NCBI GenBank assembly: GCA_964518505.1
Contig: CAZFGT010000058.1
Location: 1-11,641, forward strand
Length of the DNA stretch: 11,641 bases
From: DASPUH01 sp964518505
GTDB taxonomy: Bacteria > Chloroflexota > Limnocylindria > Limnocylindrales > CSP1-4
Direction: 5' to 3'
Shown: positions 1 through 6,151 of the stretch, one piece after another
How the letters are laid out: each line of letters begins with the position of its first letter
Numbering within the stretch: the first letter of the stretch is position 1
The notes under the pieces: generated by a model
Told to the model about the DNA's origin: nothing
What the model saw: only the letters and a program-made list of their open reading frames with translations
Databases searched by the model: none
Position numbers and translations under genes: made by a program

Positions 1-34
1 CGCAACCCATAGCGCGAGTCCACTCGCCACAACC

Positions 35-69
35 CCGTGTCGCACCCGCCTCGAGCGGGTGCGACACGG
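35..69. terminator. Perfect 15-bp hairpin upstream of the ABC ATPase gene
   Basis: Positions 35-49 and 55-69 are exact reverse complements, with the 5-base loop CTCGA between them. No T-run follows on the + strand, so this is not a textbook intrinsic terminator. Its place just ahead of a transporter ATPase gene suggests an intercistronic or 3'-end stem-loop of an upstream gene. In many ABC operons such a structure protects the mRNA of a strongly expressed binding-protein gene and lowers readthrough into the membrane genes. A smaller inverted repeat (14-19 with 22-27) lies just before it. The rest of 1-153 shows no gene. A TAG at 10-12 could end an upstream reading frame, but too little is visible to tell. 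Confidence 0.5.
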
Positions 70-153
70 TCGTATCCGGGCCGTGTGCGGGAGCGCCGCG
101 GGCGTCATGATGTCGTCCAGCGCACCCGGCTGAGCTAGTCGAAGGACGGCACC

Positions 154-999
154 ATGGACGTGATGACTGGACCGCTCGAGCCCACCCCAGGCGCCGCCGC
201 CGGGCAACCCCCGGTCGTCGCCGGCACGGAGCCGCTCCTGCGGTTGCGCGGCATCAGCAAGCACTTCGGCGCGGTCCAGGCGCTCTACGGCGTCGACCTG
301 GACCTGCCCACCGCCCAGGTGACGGCCCTCTGCGGGGACAACGGAGCCGGCAAGTCCGTGCTCACCAAATGCATCGCCGGCATCCACGAGCCCGACGAGG
401 GCGAGATGTACTGGGAGGGCCGGCTGGTCCACATCCGGACGCCCAAGGACGCGGCGGCCCTGGGCATCGAGACCGTCTATCAGGACCTCGCCCTGGCCGA
501 CAACCTGGACATCGTCCAGAACATGTTCCTGGGGCGCGAGCGGCTGAGCCGCGCCCTGCTCAACGAGGACAGCATGGAACGCGCCGCGGCGGCCACGCTG
601 TCCAGCCTGCGCGTCACGACCGTGCGCTCCATCCGCCAGCCGGTGGCGACGCTTTCCGGCGGCCAGCGCCAGGCGGTCGCCGTGGCCAAGGCGGTCATGT
701 GGAACTCCAAGCTGGTCATGCTCGATGAGCCCACCGCGGCCCTCGGTGTGGCCCAGACGCGCATGGTCCTGGACCTCGTACGGCGCCTCAAGGACCACGG
801 CCTGGCGGTCATGGTCATCTCCCACAACCTCAACGACGTCTTCGAGGTCGCCGACCGGGTGGCCGTCCTGCGGCTGGGCCGCATGGTGGCGCAGGACAAG
901 CTCTCCGCCTTCGACCGGCAGAGCGTGGTGGACTACATGACGACCGGCACGTCCAGCCGCGACGTGCGCGGGGCCGGCACCAGCCAGCAGGGGGTCTGA
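154..999 (+). CDS. Sugar ABC transporter ATP-binding protein, single-domain CUT2 type
   Basis: This 281-residue ABC ATPase energises uptake of a sugar or similar small molecule at the inner face of the membrane. Visible motifs are Walker A GDNGAGKS (61-68), Q-loop Q110, signature LSGGQ (167-171), Walker B ending LVMLDEP (187-193, catalytic E192) and switch H224. The sequence resembles XylG/RbsA/FrcA, but it holds one nucleotide-binding domain, whereas RbsA and XylG carry two in about 500 residues. It is therefore FrcA-like and should work as a homodimer. The ATG at 154 is preceded by AAGGA (142-146) at good spacing; an in-frame ATG at 163 is less well placed. The stop lies 2 nt before the permease start, so the two are co-translated. 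The substrate is not readable from the ATPase. The first 27 or so residues are a Pro/Ala-rich extension. Confidence 0.93.
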   Translation: MDVMTGPLEPTPGAAAGQPPVVAGTEPLLRLRGISKHFGAVQALYGVDLDLPTAQVTALCGDNGAGKSVLTKCIAGIHEPDEGEMYWEGRLVHIRTPKDAAALGIETVYQDLALADNLDIVQNMFLGRERLSRALLNEDSMERAAAATLSSLRVTTVRSIRQPVATLSGGQRQAVAVAKAVMWNSKLVMLDEPTAALGVAQTRMVLDLVRRLKDHGLAVMVISHNLNDVFEVADRVAVLRLGRMVAQDKLSAFDRQSVVDYMTTGTSSRDVRGAGTSQQGV

Positions 1000-1001
1000 C
1001 C

Positions 1002-2357
1002 ATGGCCACGAGCGAGGAAACGCCGCTCAGCAGCGAGTCCCCCATGGCGGCCGCGGCCGACGCCGAGGGCGCCCCCGACCTGACTGCGGCCGCCGTCGAG
1101 GTGCCGCCGGAGATCATGGCCCAGACGCTGGGCCAGTACATGCGTGGCTGGGCCGCCAGCGTCCGCGGCGGCAACGCCGGAGTCCTGCCGGTCGCCGCGG
1201 CCCTCGTGGCCGTGGCCGTGGTCTTCACCGTCGTCAGCCCCAACCATGTCTTCCTGTCGGCCACCAATCTGGTCAACCTGTTCGACCAGAGCGCCGTGTT
1301 CATCGTGCTGGCCATGGGCGAGGGCTTCGTCCTGCTGCTGGGGGAGATCGACCTCTCCATCGGCTACGTGGCGGCCATCGGCGGGATCGTCGCCGCGCAG
1401 CTGGTCCAGCCCCAGCCCAACCTGCCCTGGTGGCTGGCCATCGCCGCCGCCCTGCTCGTGTGCGCCGTGATCGGGGGCATCCACGGGATGATCATCACGC
1501 GGCTCAGGATGCCGGCCTTCATCGTCACGCTGGCCGGCTACCTGCTGTGGTTCGGCGTCATGCTGATCATCCTTGGCACGGCCGGCGGGGTGGGCATCAC
1601 GAGCACCGTGATCGCCGGCCAGCAGGCGCTCTACGGCATCGTCTACTCATACATCGACCCGCTGGTCGCCTGGATCGGGCTGGCCGTGCTGATCGCCCTG
1701 CTCGGGGGCCTCCTGTGGTTCCGTGACCGGTCGCGCCGGCGGAGCGGCCTCGTCGCGCCGCCTGTGGGCCTGACCGTGGCCAAGATCGTGATGATGGCCG
1801 TGGCCGGGATCGCGGTGGTGGCTATCTGCAACCTCAACCGGTCCCAGGGCACCCTGCCCATCGTGGGCGTGCCGTGGGTCGTGCCCCTCGTCCTCGTGGT
1901 GCTGGCCCTGTGGACGGTCCTGCTCGAGCGGACCCAGTTCGGGCGGCACATGTATGCCGTGGGCGGCAACCCCGAGGCGGCTCGCCGGGCCGGCATCAAC
2001 GTCAGCCGCGTGCGGACCATCGGCTTCGTGCTGTGCTCGCTCACGGCGGGCATCGCCGGGGTCATCTACTGCTCGCAGCTGGGCGGCATGACCACCAACA
2101 TCAACGGCGGGCAGCTCGTGCTCTACGCCGTGGCTGCGGCGGTCATCGGGGGTACCAGCCTGTTCGGCGGGCGAGGCCGGGCTATCCACGGCCTCCTCGG
2201 CGGCCTGGTCATCGGGGCCATCTACAACGGCCTCTACCTGCTGGGTTTCCCCATCCAGTGGCAGCTGATCATCACCGGCCTGGTGCTGCTCGCCGCCGTC
2301 AGCGTCGATTCGCTGTCCCGCCGGGGCAGTGGGTCGGGGAGCCTGGTCCGCGTCTGA
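1002..2357 (+). CDS. Sugar ABC transporter permease, XylH/RbsC family
   Basis: This is the membrane channel subunit partnering the ATPase encoded immediately upstream. At 451 residues it is longer than typical XylH/RbsC proteins (about 320-390), because of a charged, Ala/Glu-rich N-terminal extension of roughly 55 residues and a basic loop around 241-250 (RDRSRRRSGL). About ten hydrophobic segments are visible, from about 61 to 433. Family landmarks are EIDLSIG (115-121), the cytoplasmic motif GRHMYAVGGNPEAARRAGI (314-332), and Gly-rich GGTSLFGGRG (383-392). These resemble XylH more than RbsC, so xylose or a related monosaccharide is a reasonable but unproven substrate. The ATG at 1002 follows a purine-rich stretch at about 988-994 that overlaps the end of the ATPase gene. 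The stop codon TGA at 2355-2357 lies inside the -35 box of the next promoter. Confidence 0.92.
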   Translation: MATSEETPLSSESPMAAAADAEGAPDLTAAAVEVPPEIMAQTLGQYMRGWAASVRGGNAGVLPVAAALVAVAVVFTVVSPNHVFLSATNLVNLFDQSAVFIVLAMGEGFVLLLGEIDLSIGYVAAIGGIVAAQLVQPQPNLPWWLAIAAALLVCAVIGGIHGMIITRLRMPAFIVTLAGYLLWFGVMLIILGTAGGVGITSTVIAGQQALYGIVYSYIDPLVAWIGLAVLIALLGGLLWFRDRSRRRSGLVAPPVGLTVAKIVMMAVAGIAVVAICNLNRSQGTLPIVGVPWVVPLVLVVLALWTVLLERTQFGRHMYAVGGNPEAARRAGINVSRVRTIGFVLCSLTAGIAGVIYCSQLGGMTTNINGGQLVLYAVAAAVIGGTSLFGGRGRAIHGLLGGLVIGAIYNGLYLLGFPIQWQLIITGLVLLAAVSVDSLSRRGSGSGSLVRV

Positions 2358-2382
2358 CACGACCGCTGCCCGGCGCTAGAAT
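2354..2382 (+). promoter_or_regulatory. Promoter of the CAT tRNA
   Basis: A -35 box CTGACA (2354-2359, 5 of 6 to TTGACA) and a -10 box TAGAAT (2377-2382, 5 of 6 to TATAAT) are separated by exactly 17 bases. Transcription should start near 2389, giving a leader of about 11 nt before the tRNA. The -35 box contains the permease stop codon, so the tRNA promoter is embedded in the end of the transporter gene. This is a sigma-70-type housekeeping promoter by sequence alone. Confidence 0.75.
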
Positions 2383-2400
2383 CAGCAGGCGTAGATCGGC

Positions 2401-2475
2401 GGCGGAGTAGCTCAGTGGTAGAGCAGGGGACTCATAAGCCCTTGGTCGGTGGTTCAAATCCGCCCTCCGCTACCA
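2401..2475 (+). tRNA. tRNA with CAT anticodon: elongator Met or Ile2 (lysidine type)
   Basis: A 75-nt cloverleaf folds with acceptor arms 2401-2407 and 2465-2471 (the first pair is G-U), D-stem GCTC/GAGC (2410-2413, 2421-2424), anticodon loop CTCATAA (2431-2437, anticodon CAT at 2433-2435), variable loop TGGTC, T-stem 2448-2452/2460-2464, discriminator A2472 and encoded CCA 2473-2475. Pair 11-24 is C-G, and 39-41 is not the CCC of an initiator stem, so this is not initiator tRNA-fMet. The anticodon arm and variable loop resemble those of E. coli Ile2 tRNA as I recall it, so Ile2 decoding AUA after TilS modification is a real alternative to elongator Met. The last anticodon-stem pair (31-39) is an A-G mismatch. 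The gene lies alone between the transporter and ftsH and has its own promoter. Confidence 0.95.
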
Positions 2476-2515
2476 ACCTTCCCTTTCGTCCCGGCCGCAC
2501 CTCGCGTGGCCCATC

Positions 2516-2534
2516 CGCACCGCGCCGTGGTGCG
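2516..2534. terminator. Possible terminator hairpin after the tRNA
   Basis: CGCACC (2516-2521) pairs with GGTGCG (2529-2534), extendable by a G-T pair, around a 5-base loop. There is no T-run after it. It sits about 40 nt beyond the tRNA and about 30 nt before the ftsH -10 box, a sensible place to separate the two transcripts. Stems of this size arise often by chance at this GC content. Confidence 0.25.
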
Positions 2535-2562
2535 TACCAAGGGCTAACGACGGGCAGCGACC

Positions 2563-2568
2563 TATAAT
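2563..2568 (+). promoter_or_regulatory. -10 box of the ftsH promoter
   Basis: A perfect TATAAT stands out in an otherwise GC-rich gap of 159 bases. No good TTGACA-like box is seen 16-19 bases upstream and there is no TGn extension, so only the -10 element is claimed. Transcription would start near 2575 and leave a leader of about 60 nt, which contains a possible 7-bp stem at 2584-2601. No conserved heat-shock operator (CIRCE-like) is visible. Confidence 0.55.
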
Positions 2569-2620
2569 CGCGCCACCCTTCGACCCGGGCTCCGGCTCGG
2601 GCGGGGATGCCCGCGACTCC

Positions 2621-2625
2621 GGAGG
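2621..2625 (+). promoter_or_regulatory. Shine-Dalgarno GGAGG that fixes the TTG start of ftsH
   Basis: GGAGG ends 9 bases before the TTG at 2635. The next in-frame ATG (2689) falls inside the first membrane span and would delete the N-terminal anchor, so the TTG is the best start. Confidence 0.75.
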
Positions 2626-2634
2626 CTCGAGATC

Positions 2635-4620
2635 TTGAACAGCCGCTTCCTCAGGAACGGCATCGTCACGCTGGTCCTCGTGGTCGGCATGGCGACCCTC
2701 CTGTACGTGGTCCTCTTCGGACCGTCCCAGAACGCCAAGACCGTCCCCTACGCCGGTGGCACCGAGTCATTCCAGGCTCTGGTCAAGGCCGGCCAGGTGG
2801 CCAACGTGACCCAGCAGGGCACGGACCTGCAGATCACCACCACGTCGACCAACCCGGATGGCACGCCCAAGACCCTGGACAGCCAGGTCCCCGGCAGCCT
2901 CGGCGAGGGGCTCACCAGCGACGTCGCGACGTGGTGCGCTCAGGCCGGCGCCACCTGCAACAACAGCATGACCATCACGGCCGTGCCCGAGTCGCAGACC
3001 GGCAGCTGGATCGGCCTGCTCCTCACGACGGCCCTGCCGCTGATCCTCATCGGCGCCTTCTTCTTCATCATGTTCCGCCAGGCTCAGGGCACCAACAACC
3101 AGGCCATGAGCTTCGGCAAGAGCCGCGCCCGGATGTTCCTGGGCAACAAGACGGTCGTCACGTTCAGTGACGTGGCCGGCGTGGACGAGGCCAAGACCGA
3201 GCTCCAGGAGGTCGTGGAGTTCCTCAAGTACCCCGAGAAGTTCAACTCCCTCGGCGCGCGCATCCCGCGCGGCGTGCTGCTCGTCGGGCCGCCAGGCACC
3301 GGCAAGACCCTGCTCGCGCGGGCCGTCGCGGGCGAGGCCGGGGTGCCCTTCTTCAGCATCTCCGGCTCCGAGTTCGTGGAGATGTTCGTGGGCGTCGGCG
3401 CCAGCCGCGTACGCGACCTCTTCGATCAAGCCAAGCGCAACAGCCCGTGCATCGTCTTCGTCGACGAGATCGACGCGGTCGGGCGCCAGCGCGGCGCAGG
3501 CCTGGGTGGCTCGCACGACGAGCGCGAGCAGACCCTCAACCAGATCCTGGTCGAGATGGACGGCTTCGACACCAACACGAACGTCATCGTCGTGGCCGCC
3601 ACGAACCGGCCCGACGTGCTCGACCCGGCGCTGCTGCGCCCGGGTCGCTTCGACCGCCAGGTCATCCTGGACCGGCCCGACATGCGCGGGCGCCTGGAGA
3701 TCCTGCGCGTGCACGTGAAGGGCAAGCCGCTCGACAAGACCATCGACCTGCAGACGATCGCCCGCACGTCGCCCGGCTTCTCCGGCGCCGACCTGGCCAA
3801 CCTCGTCAACGAGGCCGCCATCCTCGCCGCGCGGCGTAACAAGAAGGTCATCGGCACGACCGAGTTCGCCGAGGCCCTCGAGCGCGTGGTCGCCGGCCCG
3901 GAGCGCAAGAGCCGCCTCATCTCGGACGCCGAGAAGGTCATCATCGCCTACCACGAGGGCGGTCACGCCGTCGTGCAGCGGATCCTGCCCAAGACGGACC
4001 CGGTGGCCAAGGTCACCATCATCAGCCGCGGCATGGCCCTGGGCTACACCATGGCCCTGCCGACGGAGGATCGCTACCTCCAGAGCAAGACCGAGTTCGA
4101 GGACAAGATCGCCGGCCTGCTCGGCGGCAACGCGTCGGAGCGGCTGATCTTCGGCGACACGACCACGGGCGCCTCCAACGACATCGAGAAGGCGACCGAC
4201 CTGGCCCGCCGCATGGTCACCGAGTTCGGCATGAGCGACAAGCTTGGGCCGCTCTCCTTCGGCAAGCGCGACGAGCTGGTCTTCCTGGGCCGCGAGATCG
4301 GCGAGCAGCGCAACTACTCGGACGACGTGGCCCGCCAGATCGACGAAGAGGTGCGCGCCATCATCGACCGCGGCTACAACCGGGCCATGGAGGTGCTCGT
4401 CACCCACCGTGACCGGCTGGTGGCCCTGGCCGACAAGCTGGTCGCAGAGGAGACGGTGGAGGCGGAGGAGTTCGAGAAGCTCTTCGTCGACGTGCCCGAT
4501 CCGCATCGCGACGGTGGCGACTCGACGCCGCGTCCAAGGACCACCGAGCCCATGCCCCCGCGCGGCCAGCCGGCCGCTGGACCGGCCACGGCTCCCTCGC
4601 CTTCGCCGTCGCCCGCCTGA
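2635..4620 (+). CDS. ftsH: ATP-dependent zinc metalloprotease FtsH
   Basis: FtsH is a hexameric membrane AAA+ protease that removes misfolded membrane proteins and short-lived regulators. The 661 residues show two membrane spans (about 9-28 and 124-147) bracketing an extracytoplasmic domain, then the AAA+ module: Walker A GPPGTGKT (218-225), Walker B IVFVDEID (273-280) and the second region of homology with LLRPGRFDR (333-341). The M41 protease domain has the zinc motif HEGGH (440-444, usually HEAGH), and D516 in TGASNDIEKA is the likely third zinc ligand. Odd points are a TTG start, two cysteines in the outer domain (C101 and C108) that could form a disulfide, and a Pro/Ser/Ala-rich tail from about 629. 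It is followed 4 nt later by a peptidase gene, so it is probably the first gene of a two-gene operon. Confidence 0.97.
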   Translation: MNSRFLRNGIVTLVLVVGMATLLYVVLFGPSQNAKTVPYAGGTESFQALVKAGQVANVTQQGTDLQITTTSTNPDGTPKTLDSQVPGSLGEGLTSDVATWCAQAGATCNNSMTITAVPESQTGSWIGLLLTTALPLILIGAFFFIMFRQAQGTNNQAMSFGKSRARMFLGNKTVVTFSDVAGVDEAKTELQEVVEFLKYPEKFNSLGARIPRGVLLVGPPGTGKTLLARAVAGEAGVPFFSISGSEFVEMFVGVGASRVRDLFDQAKRNSPCIVFVDEIDAVGRQRGAGLGGSHDEREQTLNQILVEMDGFDTNTNVIVVAATNRPDVLDPALLRPGRFDRQVILDRPDMRGRLEILRVHVKGKPLDKTIDLQTIARTSPGFSGADLANLVNEAAILAARRNKKVIGTTEFAEALERVVAGPERKSRLISDAEKVIIAYHEGGHAVVQRILPKTDPVAKVTIISRGMALGYTMALPTEDRYLQSKTEFEDKIAGLLGGNASERLIFGDTTTGASNDIEKATDLARRMVTEFGMSDKLGPLSFGKRDELVFLGREIGEQRNYSDDVARQIDEEVRAIIDRGYNRAMEVLVTHRDRLVALADKLVAEETVEAEEFEKLFVDVPDPHRDGGDSTPRPRTTEPMPPRGQPAAGPATAPSPSPSPA

Positions 4621-4624
4621 CCCG

Positions 4625-6010
4625 GTGACCGCCTGGGACGCCGACCTCGAGGCTTACCTCGGGCCCCGTGAGGCTGCTCGCCTGGACGGGTTCCTGGAGT
4701 TCCTGCGCATCCCCAGCATCTCCGGCATCCCCGCCCACGCGGGCGACTGCGCGCGCGCGGCGTCGTGGCTGGCCGACCGGCTGGGGGCCGTCGGGATGGA
4801 GCATGTCGAGGTCTCCCCGACGGGCGGTCATCCCATCGTCTACGCCGACTGGCTGCACGCGGCCGGCGCCCCGACCGTGGTGGCGTATGGCCACTACGAC
4901 GTGCAGCCGGTGGATCCACTGGACGAATGGACCTCCCCGCCCTTCGAGCCGGTCGTCGTGGGCGACCGCATCCTGGCCCGCGGGGCGAGCGACGACAAGG
5001 GCAACATCACCATCCTGGTGGATGCGGTGGAGGCCCTCCTCGCGGTGCGCGGGGCGCTGCCCGTCAACCTCCGCTTCGTCTTCGAGGGCGAGGAGGAGTC
5101 CTCCTCCGTGCACCTCGAGCCGTGGCTCCTGGCCAACCGCGACCGCCTGCAGGGTGACCTCGCCATCGTCAGCGACGTGGGCTTCTTCGAGGGCAACCTG
5201 CCCGCCCTGACCGTCGCCCTGCGAGGGCTGGAATACGTCCAGATCGACGTCCGCGGCCCCTTCCAGGACCTCCATTCGGGTGGCTACGGCGGCACGGTCG
5301 CCAATCCGGCCCACGCCCTGGCCACGATCATCGCCGGGCTCCACGACGCCGACGGGCGGGTCACGGTGCCTGGCTTCTACGACGACGTGGTGGCCCTCAG
5401 CCCAGCCGACCGGGCGGCCTATGCCGCCCTGCCGTTCGACGAGGCCGCCTACCAGGCGGCGCTCGATGTGCCTGCCCTCACCGGCGAGGCTGGCTATTCC
5501 ACCCTGGAGCGGAAGAGCGGGCGGCCGACGCTGGATGTCAACGGCATCTGGGGCGGCTACCAGGGCGAAGGGTCCAAGACCATCATCCCCGGCCGGGCCA
5601 GCGCCAAGGTCAGCTGCCGCCTCGTGCCGGACCAGCGGCCGGATCGCATCTTCGCCGCCCTCAAGGCCCGCGTCCTGGCCCTCGCCCCGCCCGGCGTGCG
5701 GGTCACGGTCACCGACCTGGGCGGCGGGCTGCCCAGTCGCACCTCGCTCGACCACCCCGCCGTGCAGGCCGCCGCACGGGCTCTGGAGGCCACCTTCGGA
5801 CGTCCGCCGCTCTTCATCCGCGAGGGCGGCTCGATCCCCTTCGTGGCCACCTTCGAGCAGGCGCTGGGCCTGCCCGTCGTGCTCATGGGCTTCCCCCCGC
5901 CGGACGGCAACTTCCACGCCCCCAACGAGTGGATGGACCGCCGCAACTTCGAGCAGGGCATCCGCGCCTTCGCCCGGACGCTCGACGAACTGGCGGCGCC
6001 CGCCGCCTGA
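4625..6010 (+). CDS. M20-family zinc dipeptidase
   Basis: This 461-residue cytoplasmic metallopeptidase is of the M20 dipeptidase type (relatives include carnosinase-like and non-specific dipeptidases). The two-zinc site is recognisable: H90 and D92 in YGHYDVQP, bridging aspartate D123/D124 in GASDDKGN, the catalytic and metal glutamates in EGEEES (E156, E157), D184 in SDVGFF, and H431 in GNFHAPNEW. H217 in QDLHSGGYGG is the dimerisation-domain histidine that reaches into the partner's active site in this family. The start is taken as GTG 4625, 4 nt after the ftsH stop; the frame is open further upstream, but that part lies inside ftsH. No clear Shine-Dalgarno is seen, which suggests coupling to ftsH translation. 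It could degrade peptides released by FtsH; that role is inferred from position only. Confidence 0.92.
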   Translation: MTAWDADLEAYLGPREAARLDGFLEFLRIPSISGIPAHAGDCARAASWLADRLGAVGMEHVEVSPTGGHPIVYADWLHAAGAPTVVAYGHYDVQPVDPLDEWTSPPFEPVVVGDRILARGASDDKGNITILVDAVEALLAVRGALPVNLRFVFEGEEESSSVHLEPWLLANRDRLQGDLAIVSDVGFFEGNLPALTVALRGLEYVQIDVRGPFQDLHSGGYGGTVANPAHALATIIAGLHDADGRVTVPGFYDDVVALSPADRAAYAALPFDEAAYQAALDVPALTGEAGYSTLERKSGRPTLDVNGIWGGYQGEGSKTIIPGRASAKVSCRLVPDQRPDRIFAALKARVLALAPPGVRVTVTDLGGGLPSRTSLDHPAVQAAARALEATFGRPPLFIREGGSIPFVATFEQALGLPVVLMGFPPPDGNFHAPNEWMDRRNFEQGIRAFARTLDELAAPAA

Positions 6011-6054
6011 CGGGTCGGCGCCGGGTGGTGCCGCGACGCCCACATCGCGACCCG
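6011..6054. terminator. Possible terminator-like inverted repeat after the peptidase gene
   Basis: CGGGTCG (6011-6017) is repeated inverted as CGACCCG (6048-6054), enclosing a second small stem GGCGCC/GGTGCC (6017-6022 with 6027-6032, one G-T pair). It begins immediately after the stop codon. There is no T-run, so the call rests on position and pairing only. Confidence 0.3.
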
Positions 6055-6084
6055 AGGCGGTGCGGTACAGGGTGGTTGGGGTGA

Positions 6085-6112
6085 TTGGCCGCCCGAATCC
6101 CGGTGCTATCAT
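6085..6112 (+). promoter_or_regulatory. Promoter of the DnaB-like ATPase gene or operon
   Basis: The -10 box TATCAT (6107-6112, 5 of 6) lies 16 bases after TTGGCC (6085-6090), a weak -35 that keeps only the TTG core. Transcription would start near 6119, about 33 nt ahead of the GTG start. This is the only promoter-like site in the 141-base gap, and no further -10-like box is obvious before thpR ends, consistent with one transcript through thpR. Confidence 0.5.
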
Positions 6113-6141
6113 CGCCCGGCGTCCCAAGCGACCCGCACCCC

Positions 6142-6146
6142 GGAGG
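6142..6146 (+). promoter_or_regulatory. Shine-Dalgarno GGAGG that supports GTG 6152
   Basis: GGAGG ends 5 bases before GTG 6152. This favours the GTG over the next in-frame ATG at 6242, which would remove the N-terminal 30 residues. Confidence 0.7.
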
Positions 6147-6151
6147 GATCC

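Noticed and set aside
2584..2601. 7-bp hairpin in the ftsH leader as a possible RNA thermometer
   Set aside because: It has one G-T pair and lies about 20 nt before the Shine-Dalgarno without sequestering it. It is not distinguishable from GC-rich background.
2767..4506. Long antisense open frame of 579 codons opposite ftsH
   Set aside because: It exactly mirrors ftsH, is rich in Asp, Val, Leu and Gly as expected for a GC-rich complement, and matches no family. ftsH is certain.
4244..4624. N-terminal extension of the M20 peptidase into ftsH
   Set aside because: The added 127 residues are Ser/Arg-rich out-of-frame translation of ftsH. The peptidase homology begins after GTG 4625.
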